In this document: positions 53,398 through 62,823 of the stretch, piece by piece
How the letters are laid out: each line of letters begins with the position of its first letter
Position numbering within the stretch: the stretch's first letter is position 1
Assembly (NCBI RefSeq): GCF_026625565.1
Contig: NZ_CP112998.1
Location: 870,501-934,500, forward strand
Direction: 5' to 3'
Source of the DNA: Dyadobacter pollutisoli
GTDB taxonomy: Bacteria; Bacteroidota; Bacteroidia; Cytophagales; Spirosomataceae
Length of the DNA stretch: 64,000 nucleotides
Made by a program: the position numbers and the translations under genes
The notes under the pieces: model-generated
Database searches by the model: none
What the model saw: the letters and a program-made list of their open reading frames with translations, nothing else
Told to the model about the DNA's origin: nothing

Positions 53398-54144
53398 GTG
53401 ATCGTATCAACTTTGTTGCGACCAAACTTCAAAGATGTGAACAAACAGTTTTTAAAACTGACGGCACGGGCCGCCCCGCGATCCCAATGGAATGCAATTT
53501 CGTCCTTTTTTAATCGCCCGGCGGCCCGGTTAAAACGAAGAATAAAGTTGGACCTGAGACAGATCATGAATGCTCTACTTTTTATAGTCCGCACGGGTTG
53601 TCAATGGCGAAATCTTCCTTCTCTATGGCCCGACTGGCAGGCGGTTTATTATTATGGCTCCGGCCACCTGGTTTGATAAGTGGAAAAAGAATGGGTTGCT
53701 AGAAAAGATAAACCAGGCCCTTAGCGAACTTGACCGAAAGTTCGAAGCAAGAGAAGAGTGGTTATCTATTTTAAGTATTGATAGTCAAAGTGTTAAATTA
53801 TCTTCTATGATTTATGAAAATCGTGGAATCGATGCAAATAAAAAGGTGAACGCGGGGCCGCCGGCGGTCGTAAACGACAATTATTGCTTGATAGTGGCGG
53901 ACGATTATGGGATGCTCATGTACCTGCTGCTGACTTGGGAGATGGCCCCGCTGGCCTTTTCTTAGCAGCTGATATTTTATGTTTGGATGAACGGTTGAAA
54001 AAAATTTATGGAGACCAAGCCTATAATGGAGTGTTTGCTGATAAGATAGAGGAATTTGGAATTGATTTTGAAAAAGCCTCGAAGCCAGAATCGGCAAAAT
54101 GTTCCTCGCTGGCAACAAACATCCTTAGCTTCCAGTCATCCTAA
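53398..54144 (+). pseudogene. Decayed IS5-family transposase
   Basis: A degenerate IS5-type transposase read over three frames. Recognisable parts in order: QIMNALLFIVRTGCQWRNLP (53.55-53.62 kb), FDKWKKNGLLEKINQALSEL and LSIDSQSVKLSSMIYENRGI (with the first catalytic Asp), then RLWDAHVPAADLGDGPAGLF and DERLKKIYGDQAYNGVFADK (second Asp region). The third catalytic residue and the C-terminus are missing after KPESAK. Frame breaks coincide with short GC-rich inserts, listed separately. No terminal inverted repeats or target duplications could be identified, so element ends are unknown. Confidence 0.85.
53464..53865 (+). repeat. Four short GC-rich inserts inside the IS5 transposase remnant
   Basis: Otherwise AT-rich transposase sequence is broken by GC blocks at 53464-53481, 53515-53529, 53656-53671 and 53852-53865. 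The second encodes RPAAR between FFN and LKRRIKLDLRQ. Removing exactly 16 bases of the third restores VYYYFDKWKKNG, and removing 14 of the fourth restores KKVNGRKRQL. Blocks 1, 4 and the reverse complement of 2 share GGGCCGCC; block 3 has the similar CCGGCCACC. The origin is unknown; they look like copies of one small insert. Confidence 0.6.
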
Positions 54145-54180
54145 ACACTGATGAGGATGGGTTTATTAAAAACCCAATCA

Positions 54181-54335
54181 AACGTGACAGAAGTAGCCCA
54201 AGAGCGACTGCTGGATATGAATAAATCTATAAGTGAAATTGCCTATGAAATAGCTTTAAATACCCACAGCATTTCACCTGTTTATTCAAACAGAAAGCAG
54301 GTGTCACGCCGAATGATTACCGGATGATGAATTGA
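54181..54335 (+). pseudogene. AraC-family regulator tail (remnant)
   Basis: The plus strand reads NVTEVAQERLLDMNKSISEI, AYEI and, after a one-base break at about 54254, FKYPQHFTCLFKQKAGVTPN and DYRMMN. That is the final helix-turn-helix of an AraC protein (S-I-S-E-I-A-x-E-x-G-F-x-x-x-Q-H-F-T-x-L-F-K), close to the intact AraC end at 16.2 kb. No upstream part survives; the sequence before 54181 belongs to the IS remnant edge. Confidence 0.75.
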
Positions 54336-54462
54336 AATAACTATTTAACTCTTTCATCAAGGCCAGCAGGAGGTCTCAGATGTTAATGTTATTTTAAAGA
54401 TTAGGTAACGTAGCACTGCTATCTTAGCAATCTATCCATTGTTTTCAAATCGCGTGCTTTCA

Positions 54463-56058
54463 ATGAGGCCTTACGGATTCTTTGCCTTGATCTTCAACCT
54501 GCTGCTGATGCACAGTTATACAAGCTATGCAGTATTACGTGTTGAGGGTAATAAGACTGCTTTGGAGCCAGATTCTTCTTACACGAATATCAGGAGATCG
54601 CTTGGCGAATCATTGAAAAGTGGTAATTTGGATCAAGCAGGCTTATATTACCAGCAGATCGGAGATCTTTTATTTCAGCAGGGAGCCCTGACACACGCAC
54701 TGTCTTACTATTATAAAGCAAATGGTTGTTTCGTAAAAAACATAAAGCATACCAATCTTGGCGACAATTTGAACAGGATCGGCAAGGTTTACTTTAAAAA
54801 TAAGCGCAATGAGGTAGCTGCGAAACATTTCCGCCAAGCATTAAACCTGTTTCGAAGCCAGGATAACCAGAAGGGAATCGCCGAAAGTTTAAGCAATCTC
54901 GGCCAGGTATTTGCACAGATGGGCGACCACGACAGCTCCCATATCTACCAGGAGCTTGCACTATCAGAATTCAAAAGCCTGGATGATAAAGACCAGATCG
55001 CATATACTTATTCGAACATTGCCAGTATTTACGAAGATCAGGGCAAATTTGAACTCGGATTAAAATACTTCCTACGAGTCTACCAGATTTACAGCAAAGA
55101 GCCTCCCGATATCCGGCTGGCCGGAGTACTTAACAACATTGGTGATACGTATCGAAAACTTGGCCATTATCAGGACGCATTGATTTTCAGCAAGAAAGCA
55201 GAGCTGCTTGCTGCCAAATTGCATGACAACCGGCAACTCAGTAGTGCCCACCGCGACCTGGCAAAAACATTTGAACAGCTGGGTAAATTCGATAGTGCAT
55301 ACTATTACAGTGAAAAATCGAGGCTGGCTTACTCAAAAAGCTACAATTTAGATACAGAAAAACAGCTGAACCTGATCCAGACGCTTTTCGACGTTCAGCG
55401 CAAGGATAACGAGATCTTAAAACTGGAAAACAAAAATCGGGTAAGTCAGATTGTAACATGGTCCTTAGGTATCATCGGAGTGCTGGCTACATTTTTGGGG
55501 ATTAGCTTGCTCAGCAGGCAACGGTTAAAGATCAAAAACAGCAAGGTACTGTATGAAGCCCGGCAGAAATCCATGGAGCTGGAACTGCATAACAAACAGT
55601 TGCAAGAGGAAGCCTTGAAGGCCGAGCTGGAATTGAGGAGTAAGGAGCTCACCAGCATTACCCTGCACATGATCAAAAAGAATGAGGTACTCGAAGAGCT
55701 CAAAAACAAACTTGCTTGCATTGTTAAAGATGAGAAGCGCGACCAGCGGAAGGAATTAAAGAAGCTTCTGGAACTGATCGATTTGAACAGCAACCAGGAT
55801 AAGAACTGGGAGGATTTCCGGGTTGTATTTGAGTATGTCCATAAGGAATTTTTTGAAAAGCTGATCAGGCATTCAAGCCTGCTTACGACTACCGATCTTC
55901 GATTTCTTGCCCTTTTAAAAATGAACCTTCACTCGGCCGATATTGCGACAATGCTGGCCGTTTCCCAGACCAGCCTGCGAATGACCCGGTATCGTTTACG
56001 CAAAAAGCTCCAATTGCCCGAGGAAGCCAGCCTCCAAAATTTCATTCATAACCTCTGA
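54463..56058 (+). CDS. Membrane-anchored TPR regulator with C-terminal helix-turn-helix
   Basis: A 531-residue protein. The ATG at 54463 gives MRPYGFFALIFNLLLMHSYT as signal; the open frame begins with TTG at 54439. TPR units fill residues about 40-300 (NLGDNLNRIGKVYFKNKRNE; AESLSNLGQVFAQMGDHDSS; LAGVLNNIGDTYRKLGHYQD). A TM helix follows (IVTWSLGIIGVLATFLGISL, about 322-341), then a long coiled coil (SMELELHNKQLQEEALKAEL) and a LuxR-like HTH (LRFLALLKMNLHSADIATML, AVSQTSLRMTRYRLRKKLQL). This periplasmic-TPR/TM/HTH design is frequent in Bacteroidota. It is 267 bases upstream of, and co-oriented with, the TonB receptor locus, which it may control. Confidence 0.82.
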   Translation: MRPYGFFALIFNLLLMHSYTSYAVLRVEGNKTALEPDSSYTNIRRSLGESLKSGNLDQAGLYYQQIGDLLFQQGALTHALSYYYKANGCFVKNIKHTNLGDNLNRIGKVYFKNKRNEVAAKHFRQALNLFRSQDNQKGIAESLSNLGQVFAQMGDHDSSHIYQELALSEFKSLDDKDQIAYTYSNIASIYEDQGKFELGLKYFLRVYQIYSKEPPDIRLAGVLNNIGDTYRKLGHYQDALIFSKKAELLAAKLHDNRQLSSAHRDLAKTFEQLGKFDSAYYYSEKSRLAYSKSYNLDTEKQLNLIQTLFDVQRKDNEILKLENKNRVSQIVTWSLGIIGVLATFLGISLLSRQRLKIKNSKVLYEARQKSMELELHNKQLQEEALKAELELRSKELTSITLHMIKKNEVLEELKNKLACIVKDEKRDQRKELKKLLELIDLNSNQDKNWEDFRVVFEYVHKEFFEKLIRHSSLLTTTDLRFLALLKMNLHSADIATMLAVSQTSLRMTRYRLRKKLQLPEEASLQNFIHNL

Positions 56059-56325
56059 TCTTGTTCCATTTTAGTAATTTATTACCAGTGTGTCAATCTG
56101 TTAACATAAAGATAATGGCGCCTGATATGCTTGTTACAACCCTATAAATCAGGTTGTTGTGTAAATTTTTTTTTGGCTGTATACGGTTTGATAACGTCCC
56201 TGGAACGCATGTAGACGTTTGGTGACGCGCAAAAGTTAGCATCCTCCAATTTGATCATGACCTTTACACTGCCGGCAAAATTTACTAGTTACTCACCATT
56301 GAATTGAAGTTCGAAAAGAAGCATT

Positions 56326-59300
56326 ATGAAAAGAATCCTACTACTACTATTTATATCTGCCTTTCCAAGCATCAGCTTTTGCCAAAGTCTGATTACCGGG
56401 CGGATTATCGACGACAACAACCTGAGCTTGCCGGGTGCAACCATCAAAATTGAAGAGTTATCGCGCGGAACAGTTTCGGATCAAAACGGAAACTACACAT
56501 TGATCGATGTTCCCAACGGCGTTTACAATCTTACGGTCACGTATATAGGCTATGGTGTGTCAAAGCAAAAGGTAGCGGTTGCCGGACGCAATGTAAAGAC
56601 GGATTTTAAATTGAATTTGGCCGACAACAATCTCCAAGCCGTGGTAGTCACTGGCAACAGGAGCGCGACATTGAAAGCATTGAACCAGCAAAAGAATTCC
56701 GACCGGATCGTGAATGTAATTTCAGCAGACCAGGTAGGCCGCTTTCCGGATCCCAACATCGGGGATGCACTCAAAAGGGTTCCGGGTATTTATGTCCAAT
56801 TAGATCAGGGAGAAGCTTCACTGGTCAGCATCAGGGGAACAGATCCGTCCAAAAGCACGATCAACATCAACGGTTCGAGCATTGCAGGAACAGGTGAAAA
56901 CAGGGCGGTTGGAATCAGCGCGATTCCTGCCGATATGGTTCAGTCTGTGGAGGTTACCAAAGCCATCACCCCTGATATGGACGGCGATGCCATTGGGGGT
57001 GTTGTGAACCTGGTAACAAGGAAAGCGCCTTTTTCAAGATTGTTGTCGGTCACAGCCGGAACGGGTTACAGTGATATCGTGCAAAAACCGGCCTATAATG
57101 CCAACCTCGTTTACGGCGACCGCTTTTTGAAGGACAAAAAATTGGGTGTGATGGCCTCTATTTCGTATTACAGACAATTTTTAGGATCGGATGACCATCA
57201 GACGACCTGGGAAGATGTGAAATGGGTGGATCAGCAAACGTATTTCATGCCCCGTTTTTTGAATATGGTCCAAAACAATCTCGAACGGATCAGACAGAGC
57301 TATACAGTTGGTATTGATTACAAGCTCAATGCGAAAAACACGCTGACCTTTACCGGAATTTACAACAAATACAATGATTGGCGTAAAATTTCAACGCTGA
57401 AAGTAGACGATATCGGCGCAGGATATCCCAAGAACTGGCAGCGCGCGGCAGGCTGGGAGGGAAACAGAAAAATCACGGATGCCAACAACGATTACATCGA
57501 TGATGTTGCCGGTGAGTATTATTTGAATGTCAAGAACGACCCGAAGCACCCCGTGTACCAACCCGAGCTGGAACGCCACATCGAAGGTGGTTTGAACAAT
57601 AGAAACGGAAGTCAGATCATTCAGAAGATCATCAATTTTGGGCTGGAAGGCGAGCATATCCTTGGTAAAGTGAAGGTGAACTGGAAGGGCTCCTATCTGA
57701 AAAATGTAACAGACCGGCCCGACGTGATCGAATTGGAGCTGGAAAGTGAAAATGAGAAGAGCGTGCAGATGGACTACACAAATCCACGGTTTATCAAAGC
57801 AAATAATGGTTTTGAGGTTGAAAACATCCTCGAAAACCTGAAAGACAAACCATCTTACCGTGCCGATTCCGCCGATACCTGGTACATGGATAATTTTACA
57901 GGAACGGACAAAAGGGCGAGCACCCATCAATATCTGGCCCAGCTTGACATTGCTGTTGCGCTCGCGGAAGGAAAGTTTAGCAACGTCCTCAAATTTGGTG
58001 GTAAATACAGGGGTTTAAGCCTGACCAACGAGACAACAAGAAGGGTAAGGTGGACGCCACAAATCGATCCGGCACTACGGTCGCAATATGAGGCAGAACT
58101 TGCAGCCGGTAAAAAACCAAAGGTCGCAGACTACGTCGGCTGGGCTCCTTTCTGGTCAGGTTTTGCCAACAATTCAACGAATATCAGCAAAACCCTGAAC
58201 ATTGAATCAGATTACAATGTGGGTAATGCGGGCTCTTCTGAATGGATCTCGAACCTGAATAAAAGCTACTACGGGGATACGGAAGATTTCATGCTCAACC
58301 GGGTTTATCAGGATGTTTTAGGGAACAATTATTATGGTGACGAGGCGATTACGGCTGGTTATGTGATGTCAACCCAGAACTTTGGAGACAAATTATCGCT
58401 GATACTTGGCGGACGCGTGGAGCACAGTTCGGTTAAATATGAAGGTTATAACTACAATGTCAGAGCCGACTTTATTCCTGCAAAACAGTCTACCAAATCC
58501 GAGTTCTTGAACTTCATGCCTGCCTTTCTGGCGCGGTATGCACCAGCTAAGAACCAGGTTTACAGGTTCGCGTATACAAGCACCATTTCCAGGCCGAATT
58601 ACAAAGACATTTCGCCATACATCAGTGTAAACGTCCGCGACAAAGTGATCAGCCAGGGTAATCCGGACATTAAACCGACGCTTTCCAACAATTTTGATCT
58701 TTTGGGCGAATTGTACACAGGCAACACCGGGCTTGTTTCGGCAGGGGTGTATTTTAAGAATATTACCAATTACCGCATTCTTTCCAGGGATCTTGTGCCG
58801 TTCAGCGAGGTGGAAAGTGCTGCCGAATCGCCTGAGTCACTTTTGGCGCAAGGGGCGAATCCCGCTACGGTCGCGTCTTACAAAACGGATTATGACAAGC
58901 TGAAAGCCAGCAATGGCAATTTGGAACGGACACGTCCGGGCAATGGTGGAACAGCCAACATTCTGGGTATGGAATTCTCTTTCCAGCAAGGTTTATCGTT
59001 TCTGCCAAAACCATTTAACAATTTGACTTTGTACTCCAACTACACGCATAACTTCATATTTGTGAAAAAGGGAGATCCCAAGTTGCCAGGTACGGCCGCG
59101 GATATTTTGAACCTTTCGCTGGCTTACGAAGTGAAGAAATTCAACATCAGATTGTCCTACAACAATACGTCTGATTTCGTTACGATCCTGGGCACCAACA
59201 GCAAAGGCGATGTGTATTATGATAAAGCACATTATCTGGATGCAAGCATCAACTATTTCCTCACGCCGAAGCTGTCCCTTTATGCAACTGCAAACAACTT

Positions 59301-59406
59301 GCTAAATCAGGATCAGCGCAGGTATCAGTATAAGCCTGAATACACGTATTCGTCCCTGTACACGGGCGCTACCGCAACCATTGGTTTGAAATTTAACCTG
59401 TATTGA
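56326..59406 (+). CDS. TonB-dependent outer-membrane receptor
   Basis: A 1026-residue receptor. The signal peptide ends FCQS (residue 20). Residues about 22-110 form a CarboxypepD-regulatory-like domain (LITGRIIDDNNLSLPGATIK), then the plug with VGRFPDPNIGDALKRVPGIY, VSIRGTDPSKSTININGSSI and VEVTKAITPDMDGDAIGGVV. The barrel ends ATIGLKFNLY. The P-D-x-N-x-x-(D/E)-A-L-x-R-x-P-G-(I/V) plug motif and the late 'TP-D-M-D-G-D-A-I-G-G' block are those of the large TonB receptors often paired with phosphatases or carbohydrate enzymes, not of SusC. There is no SusD next to it. It is the first gene of a run with a peroxidase, a phosphatase and a DUF1800 protein. Confidence 0.93.
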   Translation: MKRILLLLFISAFPSISFCQSLITGRIIDDNNLSLPGATIKIEELSRGTVSDQNGNYTLIDVPNGVYNLTVTYIGYGVSKQKVAVAGRNVKTDFKLNLADNNLQAVVVTGNRSATLKALNQQKNSDRIVNVISADQVGRFPDPNIGDALKRVPGIYVQLDQGEASLVSIRGTDPSKSTININGSSIAGTGENRAVGISAIPADMVQSVEVTKAITPDMDGDAIGGVVNLVTRKAPFSRLLSVTAGTGYSDIVQKPAYNANLVYGDRFLKDKKLGVMASISYYRQFLGSDDHQTTWEDVKWVDQQTYFMPRFLNMVQNNLERIRQSYTVGIDYKLNAKNTLTFTGIYNKYNDWRKISTLKVDDIGAGYPKNWQRAAGWEGNRKITDANNDYIDDVAGEYYLNVKNDPKHPVYQPELERHIEGGLNNRNGSQIIQKIINFGLEGEHILGKVKVNWKGSYLKNVTDRPDVIELELESENEKSVQMDYTNPRFIKANNGFEVENILENLKDKPSYRADSADTWYMDNFTGTDKRASTHQYLAQLDIAVALAEGKFSNVLKFGGKYRGLSLTNETTRRVRWTPQIDPALRSQYEAELAAGKKPKVADYVGWAPFWSGFANNSTNISKTLNIESDYNVGNAGSSEWISNLNKSYYGDTEDFMLNRVYQDVLGNNYYGDEAITAGYVMSTQNFGDKLSLILGGRVEHSSVKYEGYNYNVRADFIPAKQSTKSEFLNFMPAFLARYAPAKNQVYRFAYTSTISRPNYKDISPYISVNVRDKVISQGNPDIKPTLSNNFDLLGELYTGNTGLVSAGVYFKNITNYRILSRDLVPFSEVESAAESPESLLAQGANPATVASYKTDYDKLKASNGNLERTRPGNGGTANILGMEFSFQQGLSFLPKPFNNLTLYSNYTHNFIFVKKGDPKLPGTAADILNLSLAYEVKKFNIRLSYNNTSDFVTILGTNSKGDVYYDKAHYLDASINYFLTPKLSLYATANNLLNQDQRRYQYKPEYTYSSLYTGATATIGLKFNLY

Positions 59407-59417
59407 GCATGAAATGG

Positions 59418-59441
59418 GGGTGAAGCATGGCGACTTCACCC
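59418..59441 (+). terminator. Hairpin between receptor and peroxidase genes
   Basis: GGGTGAAG (59418-59425) pairs with CTTCACCC (59434-59441) over eight bases, followed by a T/A-rich stretch ending in TTTTTG. It may lower transcription of the downstream genes relative to the receptor gene. Confidence 0.5.
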
Positions 59442-59463
59442 TATTTATTATTTTTGTCCACGT

Positions 59464-61224
59464 ATGAAGAAACCGGTTCTGCTTATCCTGGCCATTGCAA
59501 GCTTTGTTTGTCTTTCTCTGAAAGTCAGTCTTCCGGTTGACAAGTCGATGGGGGTATCGCATTGCCTGCAACATTTCAGGAATGGAGCCGACCATTTTTT
59601 GCTGGCCAATCAGAATCTGTACACGGCAATTAAGGATTTAAACGCGGATTCTTTGAGCGTGTATCGCGCGCGGCGTGCCTTAACAGATTGCCGGCGCAGC
59701 TATAAAAACATCGCGTTTTTTACCGCCTATTTCTTTCCGAGTGAAACGCGTTTTTACAATGCGGCCCCCAAGTTTGAAGTCGAAGAACCTACATTGGAAT
59801 TGGTTGAGCCCATGGGCTTGCAGCAAATAGAAGCCTTGCTTTTTGAAGGTGATGTAATGGCCAACAAAAGCACCTTGCTAACCCATTCCGAAGCCATGCT
59901 AACGTCTGGGGGCGATCTGACTTCGCTGCTTTACGGCTTGGAAATCAGTGATGCGCAAATTCTTGAAAGCCTCCGCATTGAATTGATCCGGATCTCAACC
60001 TTGTACATTTCAGGTTATGACGCGCCGATGCTGAAAAGCGGCATTATTGAGGCCATGGGGGCAACAAAGGCAATACAGAACACACTAACGCCGTATTTCG
60101 CCTGGAATGACCAGCAAAGTAAGTCGTTGGAAATGCTGTTAACTGAGTCTCAAAACTATTTGCGCACTCATTCAGACTTCGATACATTCAACCGGCTGGA
60201 ATACCTGACCCGGTTCGCATTGCCTATGCAAACGCAGTTGGGTGAATTTGTTTCAGCTCTCGGCCTGGGACTTAATACCACTGCATTTCTGAATGATCAG
60301 GCACCTCACATTTACAGTAAGAATGCGCTAAAAGTTTGGGATCATGACGGTATGGATTCAGCTCAAAATAAAGCATTAGTCGATTTGGGCAGATCCTTGT
60401 TTTTTGATAAAACCCTTTCGGGAAATGCTTCCACCAGCTGCGCGACGTGCCACCAGCCGGAAAATTTCTTCACGGACAACCTCAGAAAAAGTCCTTCGCT
60501 GGCAGCCGATTCAATTCTGAAAAGAAACACGCCAACGCTGTTGTATGCGGGCTGGCAGCATAGCCAGTTCTGGGATGGCCGGGCCGCCAACCTGAAAGAC
60601 CAGGTTCATGACGTGGTTTTCAATCCTCTTGAAATGAACGGGAGAAAAGAAGCATTTAATGTTCGCGGCATGGATATAGGCAAGGTTTCCGAGGCGCTGT
60701 CAGCCTTTATTAAGCAGCTTAGCCCCATGGATTCACCTTTTGATCACTACATCAATGGTGATCCAACCGCACTGACGGACCGGCAAGTCAATGGTTTTAA
60801 CCTATTTATGGGTAAGGCGCAATGCGGCACCTGTCATTTTCCACCGTTTTTCAATTCACTGCTTCCGCCGCTTTTTGAACTGTCCGAAGTTGAAATTTTG
60901 GGTGTCACAGCCAGCGACGACTTCGAGAACCCTGAACTGGATCTGGATGCAGGGCGATATGACCTTTATAAAATGAAATATTACAAGGGGGCATTCAAAA
61001 CGCCCACGGTCAGGAATGCTGCAAAAACAGGCCCCTATATGCACAATGGTTCCATGAAGACCTTACAAAAAGTCATTGAATTTTATAATAAAGGCGGCGG
61101 GAAGGGGCTGGGCCTACCTGTTGATGAACAGACTTTATCTGCCAGAGCACTGAACTTATCTGATCACGAAACCCGAGACATTATCCTGTTCCTGGAATCC
61201 TTAACCGATTCAAAACTTGAATAA
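59464..61224 (+). CDS. Di-haem cytochrome-c peroxidase with N-terminal imelysin-like domain
   Basis: A 586-residue exported protein. After a signal (residues 1-22), residues about 35-260 are helical with RRALTDCRRSYKNIAFFTAY and FYNAAPKFEVEEPTLELVEP, and resemble the imelysin-like/peroxidase-associated helical domain. The C-terminal part is MauG/CcpA-like: haem site 1 CATCHQ (Cys326-His330) and haem site 2 CGTCHF (454-458), plus GRSLFFDKTLSGNASTSCAT, WDGRAANLKDQV, and TPTVRNAAKTGPYMHNGSMK near the end. It would reduce hydrogen peroxide or oxidise a protein cofactor in the periplasm. Two-domain fusions of this type are frequent in Bacteroidota. It follows the TonB receptor gene by 57 bases. 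Confidence 0.9.
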   Translation: MKKPVLLILAIASFVCLSLKVSLPVDKSMGVSHCLQHFRNGADHFLLANQNLYTAIKDLNADSLSVYRARRALTDCRRSYKNIAFFTAYFFPSETRFYNAAPKFEVEEPTLELVEPMGLQQIEALLFEGDVMANKSTLLTHSEAMLTSGGDLTSLLYGLEISDAQILESLRIELIRISTLYISGYDAPMLKSGIIEAMGATKAIQNTLTPYFAWNDQQSKSLEMLLTESQNYLRTHSDFDTFNRLEYLTRFALPMQTQLGEFVSALGLGLNTTAFLNDQAPHIYSKNALKVWDHDGMDSAQNKALVDLGRSLFFDKTLSGNASTSCATCHQPENFFTDNLRKSPSLAADSILKRNTPTLLYAGWQHSQFWDGRAANLKDQVHDVVFNPLEMNGRKEAFNVRGMDIGKVSEALSAFIKQLSPMDSPFDHYINGDPTALTDRQVNGFNLFMGKAQCGTCHFPPFFNSLLPPLFELSEVEILGVTASDDFENPELDLDAGRYDLYKMKYYKGAFKTPTVRNAAKTGPYMHNGSMKTLQKVIEFYNKGGGKGLGLPVDEQTLSARALNLSDHETRDIILFLESLTDSKLE

Positions 61225-61245
61225 TTAATTTCAAAACAATCCAAT

Positions 61246-62685
61246 ATGAAAACATTCAGAATTTTACTTTTTGCTTTACTGCTTCCCCTGTTGTCCCTTG
61301 CCCAGGAAAGTGTACCCGCAAAACCGGTCGCGAAGAAAAAAGGTCCGCTCATGGGAATACAGGCGGATTTACTCCGAGGTCCATACTTGCAAATGGCATC
61401 GCCTACCAGTATGACAGTGCGCTGGCGGACCAATGTATACGACCGCAGCCGTGTGAAGTATGGGTTAACGAGCGATAGCTTAAATATGCAAACCGACGAC
61501 TCCACGCTGGTCAATGAGCATATTGTGACCTTGAAAGGCCTGAAACCATCCACGAAATATTACTATACCGTAGGTAACCTGGCCGATACGACTTTGCAAG
61601 GCGATGAAGAAAATTATTTTTACACATTCCCCGAAACAGGCAGCGAGCAGCTGGTGCGCATAGCGGGTTTTGGCGACTGCGGGAACAACTCGATCAACCA
61701 AAGATCGGTTCGGGACCAGGTGATAAACTATTTAGGTGATAAATATCTCAACGCCTGGATTTTGATGGGTGACAATGCCTACTCGGATGGAACGGATGCC
61801 GAGTTTCAGGCCAAGTTCTTTAATCTCTACAAAGACAATCTGCTGAAGAAATATCCATTGTACCCGGTTCCTGGAAACCACGATTACCACGATTTTAATT
61901 CCTCGCCGGATTCGGATCAAAATAAAATCGCTTACTATCAAAATTTCTCATTGCCTATGCAGGGAGAAGCCGGCGGCGTTGCATCCAACACGGAGTCTTA
62001 TTATTCCTACGACATTGCAAACATTCACTTTCTGGCATTAGACTCTTATGGTCCGGATAAAAAAGGAACGCACATTTACGACCAAATGGGCGAGCAGGTG
62101 GAATGGGTAAAAAAAGATCTGGCCGCGAATCAGAACAAACAATGGGTTGTGGCCTACTGGCACCATCCTCCTTACACGATGGGCTCACACGACTCGGATA
62201 AGGAATCTTTGCTGGTTAAAATACGTGAAAACTTTATTAAAACCCTTGAAGACGGAGGCGTTGACCTGATCATTTGCGGTCACAGTCACGTTTACGAGCG
62301 CACCAAACTGATCAAAGGATATTATGGAAAAGAGGCAGATTATGATGCAAAAAAGTATGAAATAAGCTCGTCAACTGCCTTGTACGACGGCAGCAAGAAC
62401 TCCGCGCCATACTTGAAGAGCAAAACCAAAACCGATGGAACCGTATATGTGGTCAGCGGCTCGGCCGGCGCCTTGGGCGGGCACAAGGCAACTTACCCGC
62501 ACGATGCAATGTATTATTCCAACAACGAAGTAGGCGGTGCGGTCATGCTTGAAGTAGAAGGAAACCGACTGGATCTTAAATGGATCTGCTCGGACGGGAA
62601 GATCGGCGATCATTTCACCATGATGAAAGATGTTAAAAAGGATGAAGAGAAAGCCTTGAAGCAGGATAAAAAGCTTACCAGATAA
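61246..62685 (+). CDS. Purple-acid-phosphatase-like metallophosphoesterase, exported
   Basis: A 479-residue protein with signal peptide (residues 1-20, ending LSLAQ). Residues about 42-128 form the fibronectin-like N-terminal domain of purple acid phosphatases (RGPYLQMASPTSMTVRWRTN). The catalytic domain has all metal motifs: FGDCG (Asp144), MGDNAYSDG (GDNAY at 175-179), PGNHDYHD (GNHD at 210-213), YWHHPPY and ICGHSHVYER. It would hydrolyse phosphomonoesters or diesters in the periplasm or at the surface. It is 21 bases after the peroxidase gene and is followed by a strong terminator-like hairpin. Together with the TonB receptor, it suggests uptake of a phosphorylated compound. Confidence 0.92.
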   Translation: MKTFRILLFALLLPLLSLAQESVPAKPVAKKKGPLMGIQADLLRGPYLQMASPTSMTVRWRTNVYDRSRVKYGLTSDSLNMQTDDSTLVNEHIVTLKGLKPSTKYYYTVGNLADTTLQGDEENYFYTFPETGSEQLVRIAGFGDCGNNSINQRSVRDQVINYLGDKYLNAWILMGDNAYSDGTDAEFQAKFFNLYKDNLLKKYPLYPVPGNHDYHDFNSSPDSDQNKIAYYQNFSLPMQGEAGGVASNTESYYSYDIANIHFLALDSYGPDKKGTHIYDQMGEQVEWVKKDLAANQNKQWVVAYWHHPPYTMGSHDSDKESLLVKIRENFIKTLEDGGVDLIICGHSHVYERTKLIKGYYGKEADYDAKKYEISSSTALYDGSKNSAPYLKSKTKTDGTVYVVSGSAGALGGHKATYPHDAMYYSNNEVGGAVMLEVEGNRLDLKWICSDGKIGDHFTMMKDVKKDEEKALKQDKKLTR

Positions 62686-62711
62686 GCAACCTATTGATTA
62701 TCAAGATTTCG

Positions 62712-62743
62712 GCGGTTCTGCAACATGTGTGGAACCGCTTTTT
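62712..62743 (+). terminator. Intrinsic terminator after the phosphatase gene
   Basis: GCGGTTC (62712-62718) pairs with GAACCGC (62732-62738), extended inside by two G-U pairs, and is followed by TTTTT at 62739-62743. This is a standard Rho-independent layout, 27 bases after the stop codon. Confidence 0.7.
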
Positions 62744-62823
62744 GCAAATAAAACAAAGGACTCGCTTAAACTTTCAGTCTGCTGCGATGTCATAAGAGCT
62801 GCCCATTACTCACCATGTAAATT

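Noticed and set aside
56201..56245. Sequence ACGCGCAAAAGTTAGC resembling one arm of the palindromes at 39.4 kb
   Set aside because: The opposite arm is absent, so no hairpin of the same type can form; similarity is limited to one short arm.
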